A DNA stretch of 64,000 bases from Clostridiales bacterium Firm_09 (lineage in GTDB: Bacteria; Bacillota; Clostridia; Christensenellales; DTU072): positions 1 through 64,000 of the forward strand of contig LVAO01000006.1 in the NCBI GenBank assembly GCA_001604065.1, given 5' to 3'. Under the pieces are notes generated by a model. The model saw only the letters and a program-made list of their open reading frames with translations, had not been told where the DNA came from and searched no databases. Shown piece after piece: positions 1 through 7,888 of the stretch; position 1 is the stretch's first letter; every line of letters begins with the position of its first letter. The translations under genes and the position numbers were made by a program.

Positions 1-1
1 C

Positions 2-109
2 GAGGAAGAAGGCAATAGCGTTGCCTTCGACGACGGGCAGACGGAAAGCGGCCGAAAAGATTTGCTTGAAGCTCAAAAGTTTACACTGTTATGCCCTTGT
101 TTATGGTAA
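2..109 (+). CDS. possible 3' end of a truncated gene (35 codons)
   Basis: An open frame enters from the window edge and ends at a TAA at 107-109. The residues are mixed and acidic (EEEGNSVAFDDG...), more like a real protein tail than the neighbouring frames, but another frame is also open through this stretch. It lies immediately before the IS5-type remnant, so it could be the tail of a host gene beside the insertion. I do not recognise the family. The call is weak because only 35 codons are visible. Confidence 0.2.
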   Translation, partial: EEEGNSVAFDDGQTESGRKDLLEAQKFTLLCPCLW

Positions 110-140
110 AATATCATCATCAACTGTTACGGTTGACCCA

Positions 141-431
141 ATGAAAAACCAGCTTTCCTTTATCCGGGACTTGCCAAAAACGAAGGTCATCTGAATATGC
201 TCTTTGCCTGCGTTAATCTGGTGAAGCTCATCGGAAAAATCAAAGCAGAAAAACCGCTATATCCACAAATCATAGGATCGGTCTGACCAAAAACAGCAAA
301 AACGAATAAAAAGGCTGAAAATCAGCCGAAAACCAAAGACAAACCACCATCAGATTCCGCTATAATTTCGAAATCCGAACCTGAATATCAAAATTCATTC
401 TGTATACGTGATTTATGAAGTGGTTCCTTAA
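141..431 (+). mobile_element. IS5-family element, internally deleted, right end intact
   Basis: It begins with a transposase-like start (MKNQLSF at 141) that jumps directly into the sequence for the IS5 transposase C-terminus (GLAKNEGHLNMLFACVN in another frame), so the middle of the gene is missing. The right end at 410-431 (ATTTATGAAGTGGTTCCTTA core) matches the terminal repeat of the copies at 20347-20756 and 56268-56359. TTAA at the outer edge fits the YTAR targets of the IS5 subgroup. No matching left end was seen in 1-140. The element cannot code for an active transposase. Confidence 0.7.
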
Positions 432-447
432 TTTCAAACATGGTTTC

Positions 448-987
448 TCATATTATAAGCTGGCTGACCAGCCTGCGGATTTCTTCATCCGACAGCATAT
501 CCCCTTCTTCCGCAAGTGTTTCCTGCATTTCTCCGCCGGACAAATGCTCTCCTTTTTCCGACAGACGTTCTGTCTCGGAAATATAATCCTCCTGTGCCGG
601 CGAATTAAAAGGAATATCCTGCTCAATCATTTCTCTTAGTTCTTTGGCGCATTGGCGAAGATAACGTTCTGTCCGGATAACCTGTTCGCCGAGGTTTTCT
701 GCTTTCTCCAGATTCTGCACCGCTTCTGTCCATTTTGCGCGGTAGGCCTCCAGCCTTTCACATTCCAGCGTATAGCGCACCTTTGCTTCACGCTCCAGCT
801 CTTTCGCCTTATTTTTTGTGTAAGCAAGCGTTTCGGCTATCTCCGCCTCTTTTGCACGGTAACGCGCTAATTCTATAGACAATGCATTGTTTTCGCGTTT
901 CAGCTCTTCAATGCGGTCCGCTTGCAGCTTTTCAAGCGGAACTTCTTGCTTGTTCTCTTTCCTTCTACAAAAAAATCGCTTTGCCAT
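448..987 (-). CDS. coiled-coil protein of unknown function
   Basis: A 179-residue, highly charged protein. After a basic start (MAKRFFCRRKENKQ) comes a long heptad-rich, Glu/Lys/Arg-rich helix (about residues 20-130), then an acidic tail (LSDEEIRRLVSQL). It has no signal peptide or membrane span, so it is probably a cytoplasmic coiled-coil or scaffold protein. I do not recognise the family; a loose resemblance to DivIVA-like coiled coils is not evidence of function. The start at 987 is preferred over 1011 because TATAAT (994-999) lies between them and would place transcription at the 987 ATG. No Shine-Dalgarno is visible. The gene ends 16 bp from the IS5 remnant. Confidence 0.65.
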   Translation of the reverse strand: MAKRFFCRRKENKQEVPLEKLQADRIEELKRENNALSIELARYRAKEAEIAETLAYTKNKAKELEREAKVRYTLECERLEAYRAKWTEAVQNLEKAENLGEQVIRTERYLRQCAKELREMIEQDIPFNSPAQEDYISETERLSEKGEHLSGGEMQETLAEEGDMLSDEEIRRLVSQLII

Positions 988-993
988 AGTTTG

Positions 994-999
994 ATTATA
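994..999 (-). promoter_or_regulatory. -10 element TATAAT six bases before the ATG at 987
   Basis: On the minus strand TATAAT is followed by CAAACT and then ATG. The -35 region is poor (AGATTG at 17-bp spacing). The geometry implies a leaderless mRNA, as also seen for dnaX and the gene at 54321. Confidence 0.5.
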
Positions 1000-1057
1000 T
1001 CCCGCAGTCAAAAAAACAATCTATGGTTTTTTGTCTTTTTTTGCAACAAAGAAGCAC

Positions 1058-1076
1058 ACAGAACGGTTCGTTCTGT
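1058..1076. other. perfect dyad ACAGAAC-N5-GTTCTGT
   Basis: A 7-bp perfect inverted repeat with a 5-bp loop lies between the end of pncB and the coiled-coil gene. It could fold as a weak terminator hairpin for pncB (no good U-tract follows) or be an operator for the downstream gene. The GAAC/GTTC half-sites are 5 apart, not the 4 expected of a Bacillus-type LexA box. Confidence 0.35.
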
Positions 1077-1095
1077 CATCAAAGCCAGAAACAAG

Positions 1096-1123
1096 CAGAA
1101 AAACGCGGACAGAAAAACGCGGG
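1096..1123. repeat. tandem 14-bp direct repeat (2 units)
   Basis: CAGAAAAACGCGG(A/G) occurs twice back to back between pncB and the coiled-coil gene. Its function is unknown; it may be a simple duplication. Confidence 0.5.
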
Positions 1124-1138
1124 CATCCCGATATCGGT

Positions 1139-2557
1139 TCAATGCGTTTCGTTCAGAAGTTTTTGTTTAAGATTATACAATCCTTCGGAAAGGTCCACCT
1201 TATACTCATGCGGATTGATAAGTCGTCTGTATTCTTCCCAAAGGCTGTCCTTGCACCTTTGCGCATAAAGAACAATCTCGGTCAGCGGCGGCAGATCATA
1301 TATCAGCTTGCCGTTCTCAAATACCTTGACCATCAGATCCTTGAGCCTGTAGTTGGTGAATGTCTTCTTCTTCCATGTTTCCAAAGGGTGGAAGATGGTC
1401 AGCGGTTTGCTCTCGTCAAACTGCTCTTCCCTGAGCGCAATGAGATCCGCCGCGGCCATGCCGTCCGCGTCAAAGATTCTGTATGTGGTCTTGAAGCCCG
1501 GATTGGTAATCTTTTCGGGGGTATCCGAAACCTTCATTTTGGGAATCAGAACTCCGTTTTCTTCTATGCCGGCCAGTTTATATACGCCCCCTAAAGAAGG
1601 CTGCGGAAAAGAGGTTATGAGCTTGGTGCCGATACCCCAGACGTCAATCTTCGCCTCCTGCGCGCGCAAGGCGGCAATGATGTTCTCATCGATATCCCCG
1701 CTCGCAAATATCTTGACATCGGCATGTCCTGCCTGATCCAGCATTTTGCGCGCACGTTTGGTAAGATAAGCAAGATCCCCGCTGTCAATCCTGATGCCGA
1801 TCGGTTTGTGTCCGGCAGCTTTCAGTTCGTTAAACACGGTAATGGCATTGGGGACACCGCTGCGCAATGTGTCATAGGTATCAACCAGAAGCAGGCATGA
1901 ATCCGGATATATTTCTGCGTATTTTCTAAAAGCTTCCAGCTCGGTGGGAAAGCTCATCACCCAGCTATGGGCATGTGTGCCGCCCACTTTGACGCCGAAC
2001 ATTTGTCCCGCATATACGTTGGAAGTCGATTTGCAGCCTCCGATGATGCTTGCCCGCGTGCCATAGATGCCGGCGTCCGGACCCTGCGCACGCCGGAGCC
2101 CGAATTCGGCAACCGCCCCATCTGTTTCCTGCGTGATGCGTAGGGATTTGGTCGCTATCAGCGTCTGATGATTGATGATGTTGAGAAGGGCCGTTTCTAC
2201 CAGCTGGGCTTCGAACAATTTGGCGCGCACAACAACAAGCGGCTCATGGGGAAAGACGATTTCACCTTCGCGCACAGCATAAATATCGCCCGTGAAATCA
2301 AAATTGGTTATTCTTTCAAAAAATTTTTCTCCGAACACATGCAAGGAACGAAGATAGGCGATGTCCTCGGCGGAAAAATGGAGATTTTTTATAAGATCGA
2401 CAGCCTGTTCGAGGCCTGCGGCGACTGCGAACTCCAGATTGGGCGCAGGACGAAAAAAAAGGTCAAAAACGGCGATTTTATCCGCCATGCCGCTCTCCAG
2501 ATAGGCATTCATCATGGAAAGCTCATAAAAATCGGTCAACATTGTTAAATTCCGCAT
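1139..2557 (-). CDS. pncB: nicotinate phosphoribosyltransferase
   Basis: Converts nicotinate and PRPP to nicotinate mononucleotide in the Preiss-Handler NAD salvage pathway, in the cytoplasm. The 472-residue protein opens with the family N-terminus (LTMLTDFYELSMMNAYL) and has the conserved His region GGTHAHSWVMSF at about 195, the phosphoribosyl-binding stretch IRIDSGDLAYL near 257, and VWGIGTKLITS near 310. Length fits the family. GGGAG lies 7 bases before the ATG. It is transcribed alone from its own TTGACA/TACTAT promoter, downstream of and collinear with galK. A palindrome overlapping the -35 suggests repression, perhaps by NAD or niacin status; the regulator is not in the window. Confidence 0.95.
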   Translation of the reverse strand: MRNLTMLTDFYELSMMNAYLESGMADKIAVFDLFFRPAPNLEFAVAAGLEQAVDLIKNLHFSAEDIAYLRSLHVFGEKFFERITNFDFTGDIYAVREGEIVFPHEPLVVVRAKLFEAQLVETALLNIINHQTLIATKSLRITQETDGAVAEFGLRRAQGPDAGIYGTRASIIGGCKSTSNVYAGQMFGVKVGGTHAHSWVMSFPTELEAFRKYAEIYPDSCLLLVDTYDTLRSGVPNAITVFNELKAAGHKPIGIRIDSGDLAYLTKRARKMLDQAGHADVKIFASGDIDENIIAALRAQEAKIDVWGIGTKLITSFPQPSLGGVYKLAGIEENGVLIPKMKVSDTPEKITNPGFKTTYRIFDADGMAAADLIALREEQFDESKPLTIFHPLETWKKKTFTNYRLKDLMVKVFENGKLIYDLPPLTEIVLYAQRCKDSLWEEYRRLINPHEYKVDLSEGLYNLKQKLLNETH

Positions 2558-2605
2558 GAAGCATCTCCCGCCGCGTCCGCAGCGTCTCCTACTGTGTTTA
2601 CAAGC

Positions 2606-2645
2606 ATAGTATCACTGCAATCATGAATTGTCAACGGTGGACAAT
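2606..2645 (-). promoter_or_regulatory. pncB promoter with overlapping palindrome
   Basis: TTGACA (2629-2634), a 17-bp spacer and TACTAT (2606-2611) read on the minus strand. A 19-bp dyad ATTGTC-N7-GACAAT (2627-2645) overlaps the -35, a typical repressor position. Confidence 0.7.
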
Positions 2646-2679
2646 GGGAATCATGATATTTATGGCCGGATTCCGACAA

Positions 2680-2715
2680 AGAAGGGCGCCCAAACGACTT
2701 GCGCGCCCTTTTCTT
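2680..2715. terminator. hairpin terminator after galK
   Basis: The stem AAGGGCGC / GCGCCCTT is followed by CTTTG on the minus strand and by TTTCTT on the plus strand. It probably ends galK transcription; the plus-strand tail is better than the minus-strand one. Confidence 0.6.
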
Positions 2716-2769
2716 CCGCCGGACCATGCAAAAACATTTGATCTTCCGGAGAAAATGTATGAATCGTTA

Positions 2770-4038
2770 TTATGATTCTTTTTTGATTTCTCTTGTTCCT
2801 GTCTGACGTATCCCCACCGGGAAAACATTCTCTTTGCCGAAAACCTCTGCCATAGAACGGCAAAAGGCGTCTTTCTTGTCATTTCTGACAAAAGTCAGGA
2901 TGGTGCCCGCAAAACCGCCGCCATGCACGCGATATGCCTCAACCCCCTCAAAACCCGCGCACATTGCAAGTGCTACGGGAATCGGCTGCTGATGGTCACC
3001 CTCCGGATAGCAGTTCTGGAGCTTCTTGTATGAAGACTCGCCCGACGCCGTAATCAGTTGCATCGCTTCGGTCTGGTTGCCGCTGTCAATCGCTTTGGTC
3101 AGCGCATCAACGCGTTTGTTCTCTTCAAAATAATGCATTGCGCGGAGCACCGCCCGGCCGGGAAGTTTCTTCAGAAGGCCTTTGATATCGGAATAAAATG
3201 CCGTTTCGGAAACAAAGCGTAGTTTTTTCTCCCCGAAATATGCGGCAACCGCCTCCATCTCGGCACGGATGGCGGCATATTGCGGTGTCAGCTCACAATG
3301 GTCGCCGCCGCAATTGACGACGACCGCGCTGAGATTGTCAAAACGCCAGCAAGGTTTGACGACAACGGGATTCGCCGTATCCAGAAAATCAATGAAGCTG
3401 ATGCCCCCCAACGCAATGGACGCCTGATCCATAAGACCGGAAGGCTTTCCGAAATAGACATTCTCTGCAAATTGAGAAATAATCGCTTTGGTCACGGGCG
3501 GCACGGAATTATTATTGTATAAGACATTCAGAATTTCGCAGACAAGCACTTCGAAGGAAGCAGAGGAGCTCATCCCGGCGCCTTTGAATACCTGAGATAC
3601 CGTGGTTGCGCAAAAACCGCCCGTTTTATAGCCGCGGGACTCCAGACCTTTGACAACGCCGCGGACAAGCGCAAAGGAAGATCCTTTTTCTTGCTCGTAT
3701 AATCCGGTATCGTCGATATCGACATTGACTTCGGGGTAACCGAAGCTTCTGATAACAATCCTTCTGTCCTTGCGCGGCGATACCGCCGCAATCGTATCTG
3801 CGGTGACGGCGGCAGCAACGACCTTGCCGTTGTTGTGGTCGGTATGGTTGCCGCAGACTTCTATTCTTCCCGGAGAAGTGAACAAACGGAAATCCTCATT
3901 GCATGCAGCACGGTGTTGCGCAATGAGCAACGCAAAACGCTCTGCTGCGGCCAAATAATCTCCATCGTAAAGCCCGGACGCCTCGGATACAAAAATTTTA
4001 TCATTCAACAACTCTTTTTGGATTTCAGCTATTGCCAA
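2770..4038 (-). CDS. galK: galactokinase
   Basis: Phosphorylates galactose to galactose-1-phosphate (Leloir pathway). A GHMP-kinase signature is present: the sugar-binding loop GRIEVCGNHTDHNNGK, the ATP loop KGAGMSSSASFEVL (usual PxGxGLSSSAS) and a C-terminal GGGFAGTILTFV motif. The ORF can extend to an ATG at 4125, but a TTGCAA/TACAAT promoter lies inside that extension. I therefore prefer the TTG at 4038, preceded by AGAGGCG, giving 422 residues (MAIAEIQKELL...), closer to family length. Galactokinase is divergent from galT, so both are likely induced together from the shared 128-bp intergenic region. Confidence 0.92.
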   Translation of the reverse strand: MAIAEIQKELLNDKIFVSEASGLYDGDYLAAAERFALLIAQHRAACNEDFRLFTSPGRIEVCGNHTDHNNGKVVAAAVTADTIAAVSPRKDRRIVIRSFGYPEVNVDIDDTGLYEQEKGSSFALVRGVVKGLESRGYKTGGFCATTVSQVFKGAGMSSSASFEVLVCEILNVLYNNNSVPPVTKAIISQFAENVYFGKPSGLMDQASIALGGISFIDFLDTANPVVVKPCWRFDNLSAVVVNCGGDHCELTPQYAAIRAEMEAVAAYFGEKKLRFVSETAFYSDIKGLLKKLPGRAVLRAMHYFEENKRVDALTKAIDSGNQTEAMQLITASGESSYKKLQNCYPEGDHQQPIPVALAMCAGFEGVEAYRVHGGGFAGTILTFVRNDKKDAFCRSMAEVFGKENVFPVGIRQTGTREIKKES

Positions 4039-4072
4039 TTTACGCCTCTTTATGTATAATTGATTTGTGTAA

Positions 4073-4101
4073 ATTGTAGCACAAAATCTGCTGCTTTGCA
4101 A
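4073..4101 (-). promoter_or_regulatory. galK promoter
   Basis: TTGCAA (4096-4101), a 17-bp spacer and TACAAT (4073-4078) on the minus strand. Its position rules out the upstream ATG at 4125 as the galK start. Confidence 0.65.
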
Positions 4102-4124
4102 ATAATTAGATAATGATAGCTTCA

Positions 4125-4152
4125 TTGTTCGATATATACAGCTCTATATAAT
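4125..4152 (+). promoter_or_regulatory. candidate galT promoter
   Basis: TTGTTC, a 16-bp spacer and TATAAT (4147-4152). Initiation would fall close to the GGAG Shine-Dalgarno at 4157-4160, leaving a very short leader. An alternative upstream start is possible. Confidence 0.45.
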
Positions 4153-4166
4153 AAGCGGAGTTTCTT

Positions 4167-5705
4167 ATGCCCAAAAAAAAATTCAGTATTGCTACTGCGT
4201 TAGCAAATCTTGTTGTCTATGCCGAAAAAACTTTTCATGCTAACCGTTTTGATCTGATATATGCAAACAACCAATTATTATCGCTTTTTTCCCTACCGGA
4301 ACCGGGTGAAGCAGACAAAACGCTGCCTGATTTCCAGTCCGGCATCATCGAACCAATCATAGAATACGCAATCGAAGAAGGTCTCTGCAAACCGGAAGAA
4401 TCTTTGCTTTTTGAGACAAGGATTCTCGGCATCGTCATGCCTCCGCCCTCACAAGTGATCAGCACCTTCGATGCAATAGCGGCAACAGACGGCATCAAAA
4501 AAGCCACGGATTATCTTAACGAGCTTTCCATCCACAGCAATTATATCCGCATGCCGGATATCAATAAGAACATCCGATGGACAGCGCCCGGGGTAAAAGG
4601 GGATTTAACCATAACCATCAACCTCAGCAAGCCCGAAAAGGACAACAAACAAGTCGCTATGGAGAGACTTCTGCCACAGACCAGCTATCCCAAATGCAAA
4701 CTCTGTATAGAAAACATGGGTTATGCCGGAGCGCTCAATTATCCGGCACGACAAACCCTGCGCGTCATTCCTATCATGCTCAATGACGAGCTGTGGCATT
4801 TCCAATTTTCACCTTATGTTTATTTTGACAATCACTGCATTGCCTTGTCGGATGAACATCGTCCCATGGCGATTACCGCTCAGACATTTACCCGGCTGCT
4901 GGATTTTGTCGACCTCTTTCCGCATTATTTTATCGGCAGCAATGCCGACCTCCCCATCGTCGGCGGCTCCATTCTTGCGCACGACCATTTCCAGGGCGGA
5001 AGCAAGGTGCTTCCCATGCTCAACCGTCCTGCAAAAAAGCTATTCATGTCCCACGCTTTCCCCGATGTCAGCATCGCCGTATTGGACTGGTACAATTCCG
5101 TCATACGCCTGACCTCCGAGAACAGACCGCAGTTGGAAAAAATAGCTTCCTATATCCTGCAGAACTGGAGAAACTATTCCGACGAAGCCAACGGCATTTT
5201 TGCAAAAACCTCAGAGCCGCACAACACCATCACGCCGATAGCTGCCTATAACGAAGAGTCCGGATATTCTCTTTACCTCATTTTGCGCAACAACCGCACC
5301 GACGAGGCGCATCCCTACGGCATCTTTCATCCGACCGAAGATATGCACAATATCAAAAAAGAAGGCATCGGATTAATTGAAGCGATGGGCATATTCATTC
5401 TCCCGGGCCGCTTGTTTGAAGAAATCCGCGATATATCGGACATTCTTACCGGCCGCAAACCCCTCAATTTCGCAGAACTCAGCCAAGAAGACCATAAGCT
5501 CTTCAAACACATGGGGATGATCGCCCAGCTTGCTAACGATTATGGCCTGAATCTCACCGACGCAGCCGCAGAAGAAGCAATCGTCGGATATATCAACAAC
5601 ACCTGCGTCAAGATTCTCAACTGTACGGCAGTCTTCAAAGACACGCCGGAGGGTAATATTGCCTTTGATACCTACCTGAAAAAGATGAATTTTCAGCAAT
5701 TATAA
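4167..5705 (+). CDS. galT: galactose-1-phosphate uridylyltransferase, Firmicutes (type 2) form
   Basis: Exchanges galactose-1-phosphate with UDP-glucose to give UDP-galactose and glucose-1-phosphate. The 512-residue length and the sequences CKLCIENMGYAGALNYPARQ and GGSILAHDHFQGG are those of the large Firmicutes GalT family, not the ~350-residue E. coli type; the HDHFQ histidines are the likely nucleophile region. GGAG lies 6 bases before the ATG. It is divergent from galK. No galE or galM is in the window. dnaX starts 53 bp downstream with its own promoter. Confidence 0.95.
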   Translation: MPKKKFSIATALANLVVYAEKTFHANRFDLIYANNQLLSLFSLPEPGEADKTLPDFQSGIIEPIIEYAIEEGLCKPEESLLFETRILGIVMPPPSQVISTFDAIAATDGIKKATDYLNELSIHSNYIRMPDINKNIRWTAPGVKGDLTITINLSKPEKDNKQVAMERLLPQTSYPKCKLCIENMGYAGALNYPARQTLRVIPIMLNDELWHFQFSPYVYFDNHCIALSDEHRPMAITAQTFTRLLDFVDLFPHYFIGSNADLPIVGGSILAHDHFQGGSKVLPMLNRPAKKLFMSHAFPDVSIAVLDWYNSVIRLTSENRPQLEKIASYILQNWRNYSDEANGIFAKTSEPHNTITPIAAYNEESGYSLYLILRNNRTDEAHPYGIFHPTEDMHNIKKEGIGLIEAMGIFILPGRLFEEIRDISDILTGRKPLNFAELSQEDHKLFKHMGMIAQLANDYGLNLTDAAAEEAIVGYINNTCVKILNCTAVFKDTPEGNIAFDTYLKKMNFQQL

Positions 5706-5723
5706 ACCCTGCCCGGATCAGGC

Positions 5724-5752
5724 TTGTACAGATCAGAAAAATGTGATATTAT
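5724..5752 (+). promoter_or_regulatory. dnaX promoter, probably leaderless
   Basis: TTGTAC (5724-5729), a 17-bp spacer and TATTAT (5747-5752). Only AAACCG separates the -10 from the dnaX ATG at 5759, and no Shine-Dalgarno is present, so transcription should begin at or next to the start codon. Confidence 0.6.
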
Positions 5753-5758
5753 AAACCG

Positions 5759-7432
5759 ATGGCACATGTATCTCTATACAGACGTTTCCGTCCTGCCACC
5801 TGGGACAAGGTAATCGGACAGGACCATATCGTTCTTACCCTTGTCAACCAGATAAAATCGGGCACTGTCGGACACGCATATCTTTTTACGGGCACCAGAG
5901 GAACCGGTAAAACAAGCTCCGCGAAGATTTTCGCAAAGGCTGTTAATTGTCTTGACCCCAAAAACGGTTCGCCCTGCGGCGTTTGCAGCCATTGCCGGGC
6001 TCTTGCCGATCCTTCCAATCTTGACATCGTCGAAATGGACGCCGCAAGCAACAACGGCGTAGACGAAATCCGTGAGCTCAAAGAAAATGTGCAGTATCCG
6101 CCGACATCGGCAAGATATAAGGTGTATATCATTGACGAAGTGCACATGCTCTCGGGTTCTGCTTTTAATGCACTGCTGAAAACGCTTGAAGAGCCCCCCG
6201 CTCACGCCATCTTCATTCTTGCCACAACCGAAGTGCACAAAGTGCCGCAAACCATTTTGAGCCGCTGCTTACGCTTCGATTTCCGGTTGGTTTCCAAAGA
6301 AAAGCTTGTCGGCTTGCTCAAGCAGATTTTTGCAGAAATCGGTTATTCTTATGAAGAAGAGGCCCTGGAGATTCTTGCGCTGCATGGCGAAGGAAGCGTC
6401 CGCGATACGTTGTCGATTGCGGACATATGCCTCTCCTACTCACCAGAAAAACTGACTGCGGAAGCGGTGCTCGAAATGCTGGGAGCATCGGACTTCCAGA
6501 CGCTTTTTGAGATCGCCTCGGGGATTCTCTCCGGCCAAATCGGCGAAGCTCTTAAGATTGCAGACGGCGTGTACGCACGCGGCAAGGGCATCAGCACGTT
6601 CAATAAGGATTTATGCGCGTTTTTCCGCGACATCCTCGCCGTAAAAAATGTATCCGACTACAAAAGCAGATACAACGCTCAGCAAACGGAAGCCTTGAAG
6701 AAACTCGCCGACCGTTACGACAATTACCGTCTGGGACGCGTCATGGACATTCTTTCTTCGGCAGAAAATCTGATACGTTACAGCACCCAGCCTCAAATCA
6801 TAATGGATGCCTGCATCGTAAAAGCGTCCGAGCTTCAGACCGAACCCAATATCGAAGCGCTTTTGAGCCGCGTCCGGGCGTTGGAAAACAAGCTTGCCGA
6901 TCTGCAATCCGGTGCGATCAAAATCACGTATCCCGATGAACCTTCCCCTCAAATTTCTGTTTCCCAGGCAACCGATAACGGCGATCCTTATCCTTTGCCT
7001 TCAGACGGCGCCCCGTCTTCCGGAATGGAGGACATCCTGTCGAAACTGGTTCCGGCAGAAGAAGAGGCGGTTTTTTGCGACGATACGCAAGAAGATGCGC
7101 CTTCGGGCCCGGATGAGCTTGCAAAAGGGATCATGGGCGGTCTTCTTACGGTGCTGCGGGAACAGAATTACAGCATGTTATACCATGCTTTGTCAAAGCA
7201 AGAAGATTACGGCATGAACGGCAATACGCTTGCCGTACGCGTATCCGATGCGGCAAGCTGGTCGCTTATCAACGCGCCCGGCAATCCGGCTCTTCTCAAG
7301 TCTTTTATAAGACAACAGTCCGGAGGCGATTATGATCTTGAGATCACAAGAAAAAGCAGCCGGGAAGAAATCAGGACCGGCAGCAAAAATACGTTGATAG
7401 AATTGTTCGGCAACAAGCTCAAAAGTCCCTGA
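5759..7432 (+). CDS. dnaX: DNA polymerase III subunit gamma/tau
   Basis: Clamp-loader ATPase of the replicative polymerase. The N-terminus SLYRRFRPATWDKVIGQDHI is diagnostic. The AAA+ core has Walker A GTRGTGKTSSAK (about 45), a zinc module with four Cys (CLDPKNGSPCGVCSHC), and Walker B/DEVHMLS near 125. Then come the sensor region and clamp-loader helical domain, a low-complexity linker (about 375-450) and a C-terminal tau-like domain. The 557 residues match Firmicutes DnaX. It heads the classic dnaX-ybaB-recR block, although ybaB also has a candidate promoter. The lack of a Shine-Dalgarno and the adjacent -10 suggest leaderless translation. Confidence 0.96.
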   Translation: MAHVSLYRRFRPATWDKVIGQDHIVLTLVNQIKSGTVGHAYLFTGTRGTGKTSSAKIFAKAVNCLDPKNGSPCGVCSHCRALADPSNLDIVEMDAASNNGVDEIRELKENVQYPPTSARYKVYIIDEVHMLSGSAFNALLKTLEEPPAHAIFILATTEVHKVPQTILSRCLRFDFRLVSKEKLVGLLKQIFAEIGYSYEEEALEILALHGEGSVRDTLSIADICLSYSPEKLTAEAVLEMLGASDFQTLFEIASGILSGQIGEALKIADGVYARGKGISTFNKDLCAFFRDILAVKNVSDYKSRYNAQQTEALKKLADRYDNYRLGRVMDILSSAENLIRYSTQPQIIMDACIVKASELQTEPNIEALLSRVRALENKLADLQSGAIKITYPDEPSPQISVSQATDNGDPYPLPSDGAPSSGMEDILSKLVPAEEEAVFCDDTQEDAPSGPDELAKGIMGGLLTVLREQNYSMLYHALSKQEDYGMNGNTLAVRVSDAASWSLINAPGNPALLKSFIRQQSGGDYDLEITRKSSREEIRTGSKNTLIELFGNKLKSP

Positions 7433-7486
7433 ACGTTATAAAAATTCCAAAAACGCAAGCGTCAACATCCGAAAGTTATCGATTGA

Positions 7487-7515
7487 TTGTAACAAAATAT
7501 CGCAGCAGATAATAA
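7487..7515 (+). promoter_or_regulatory. candidate ybaB-recR promoter
   Basis: TTGTAA (7487-7492), a 17-bp spacer and TAATAA (7510-7515), in the 110-bp gap after dnaX. Confidence 0.4.
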
Positions 7516-7542
7516 TTTATATTTATTAAAGGAGATACGGAT

Positions 7543-7887
7543 ATGAACAAATTCGGAGGCTTCGGCGGCGGCGGCAATATGCAGCAGCTCATGAGACAGG
7601 CACAGAAGATGCAGCAGGATATGCAAAAAGCGCAGGAAGAACTTGCCGAAACAGAGGTCGTGGCAACATCCGGCGGAGGTATGGTAGAAATTGTCATGAC
7701 CTGCAACAGAGAATTGGTTTCCGTCAAAATCAAACCGGAAGCTGTTGATCCCGAGGATGTCGAAATGCTTGAGGATATGCTGGTTGCAGCTTTTAATGAA
7801 GCTTCCAAGCTGGTGGAAGAGGAGCAGAAACGCGTCATGGGTCCTTATGCAAACATTATGAGCAGCGGATTGGGAGGCCTGATATAG
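7543..7887 (+). CDS. YbaB/EbfC nucleoid-associated protein
   Basis: A small homodimeric DNA-binding protein usually encoded between dnaX and recR; it is linked to nucleoid structure and recombination. The 114 residues have a Gly-rich start and the family core MQQLMRQAQKMQQDMQKAQ (helix), then VVATSGGGMVEIVMTCNRELVSVKIKPE and DVEMLEDMLVAAFNEA. GGAG precedes the ATG. recR follows after 1 bp, so the two are almost certainly co-transcribed. Confidence 0.93.
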   Translation: MNKFGGFGGGGNMQQLMRQAQKMQQDMQKAQEELAETEVVATSGGGMVEIVMTCNRELVSVKIKPEAVDPEDVEMLEDMLVAAFNEASKLVEEEQKRVMGPYANIMSSGLGGLI

Positions 7888-7888
7888 C

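Noticed and set aside
1058-1076. Possible LexA/SOS box
   Set aside because: GAAC and GTTC are separated by 5 bases, not the 4 required for Bacillus-type LexA, and the neighbour is not an SOS gene.
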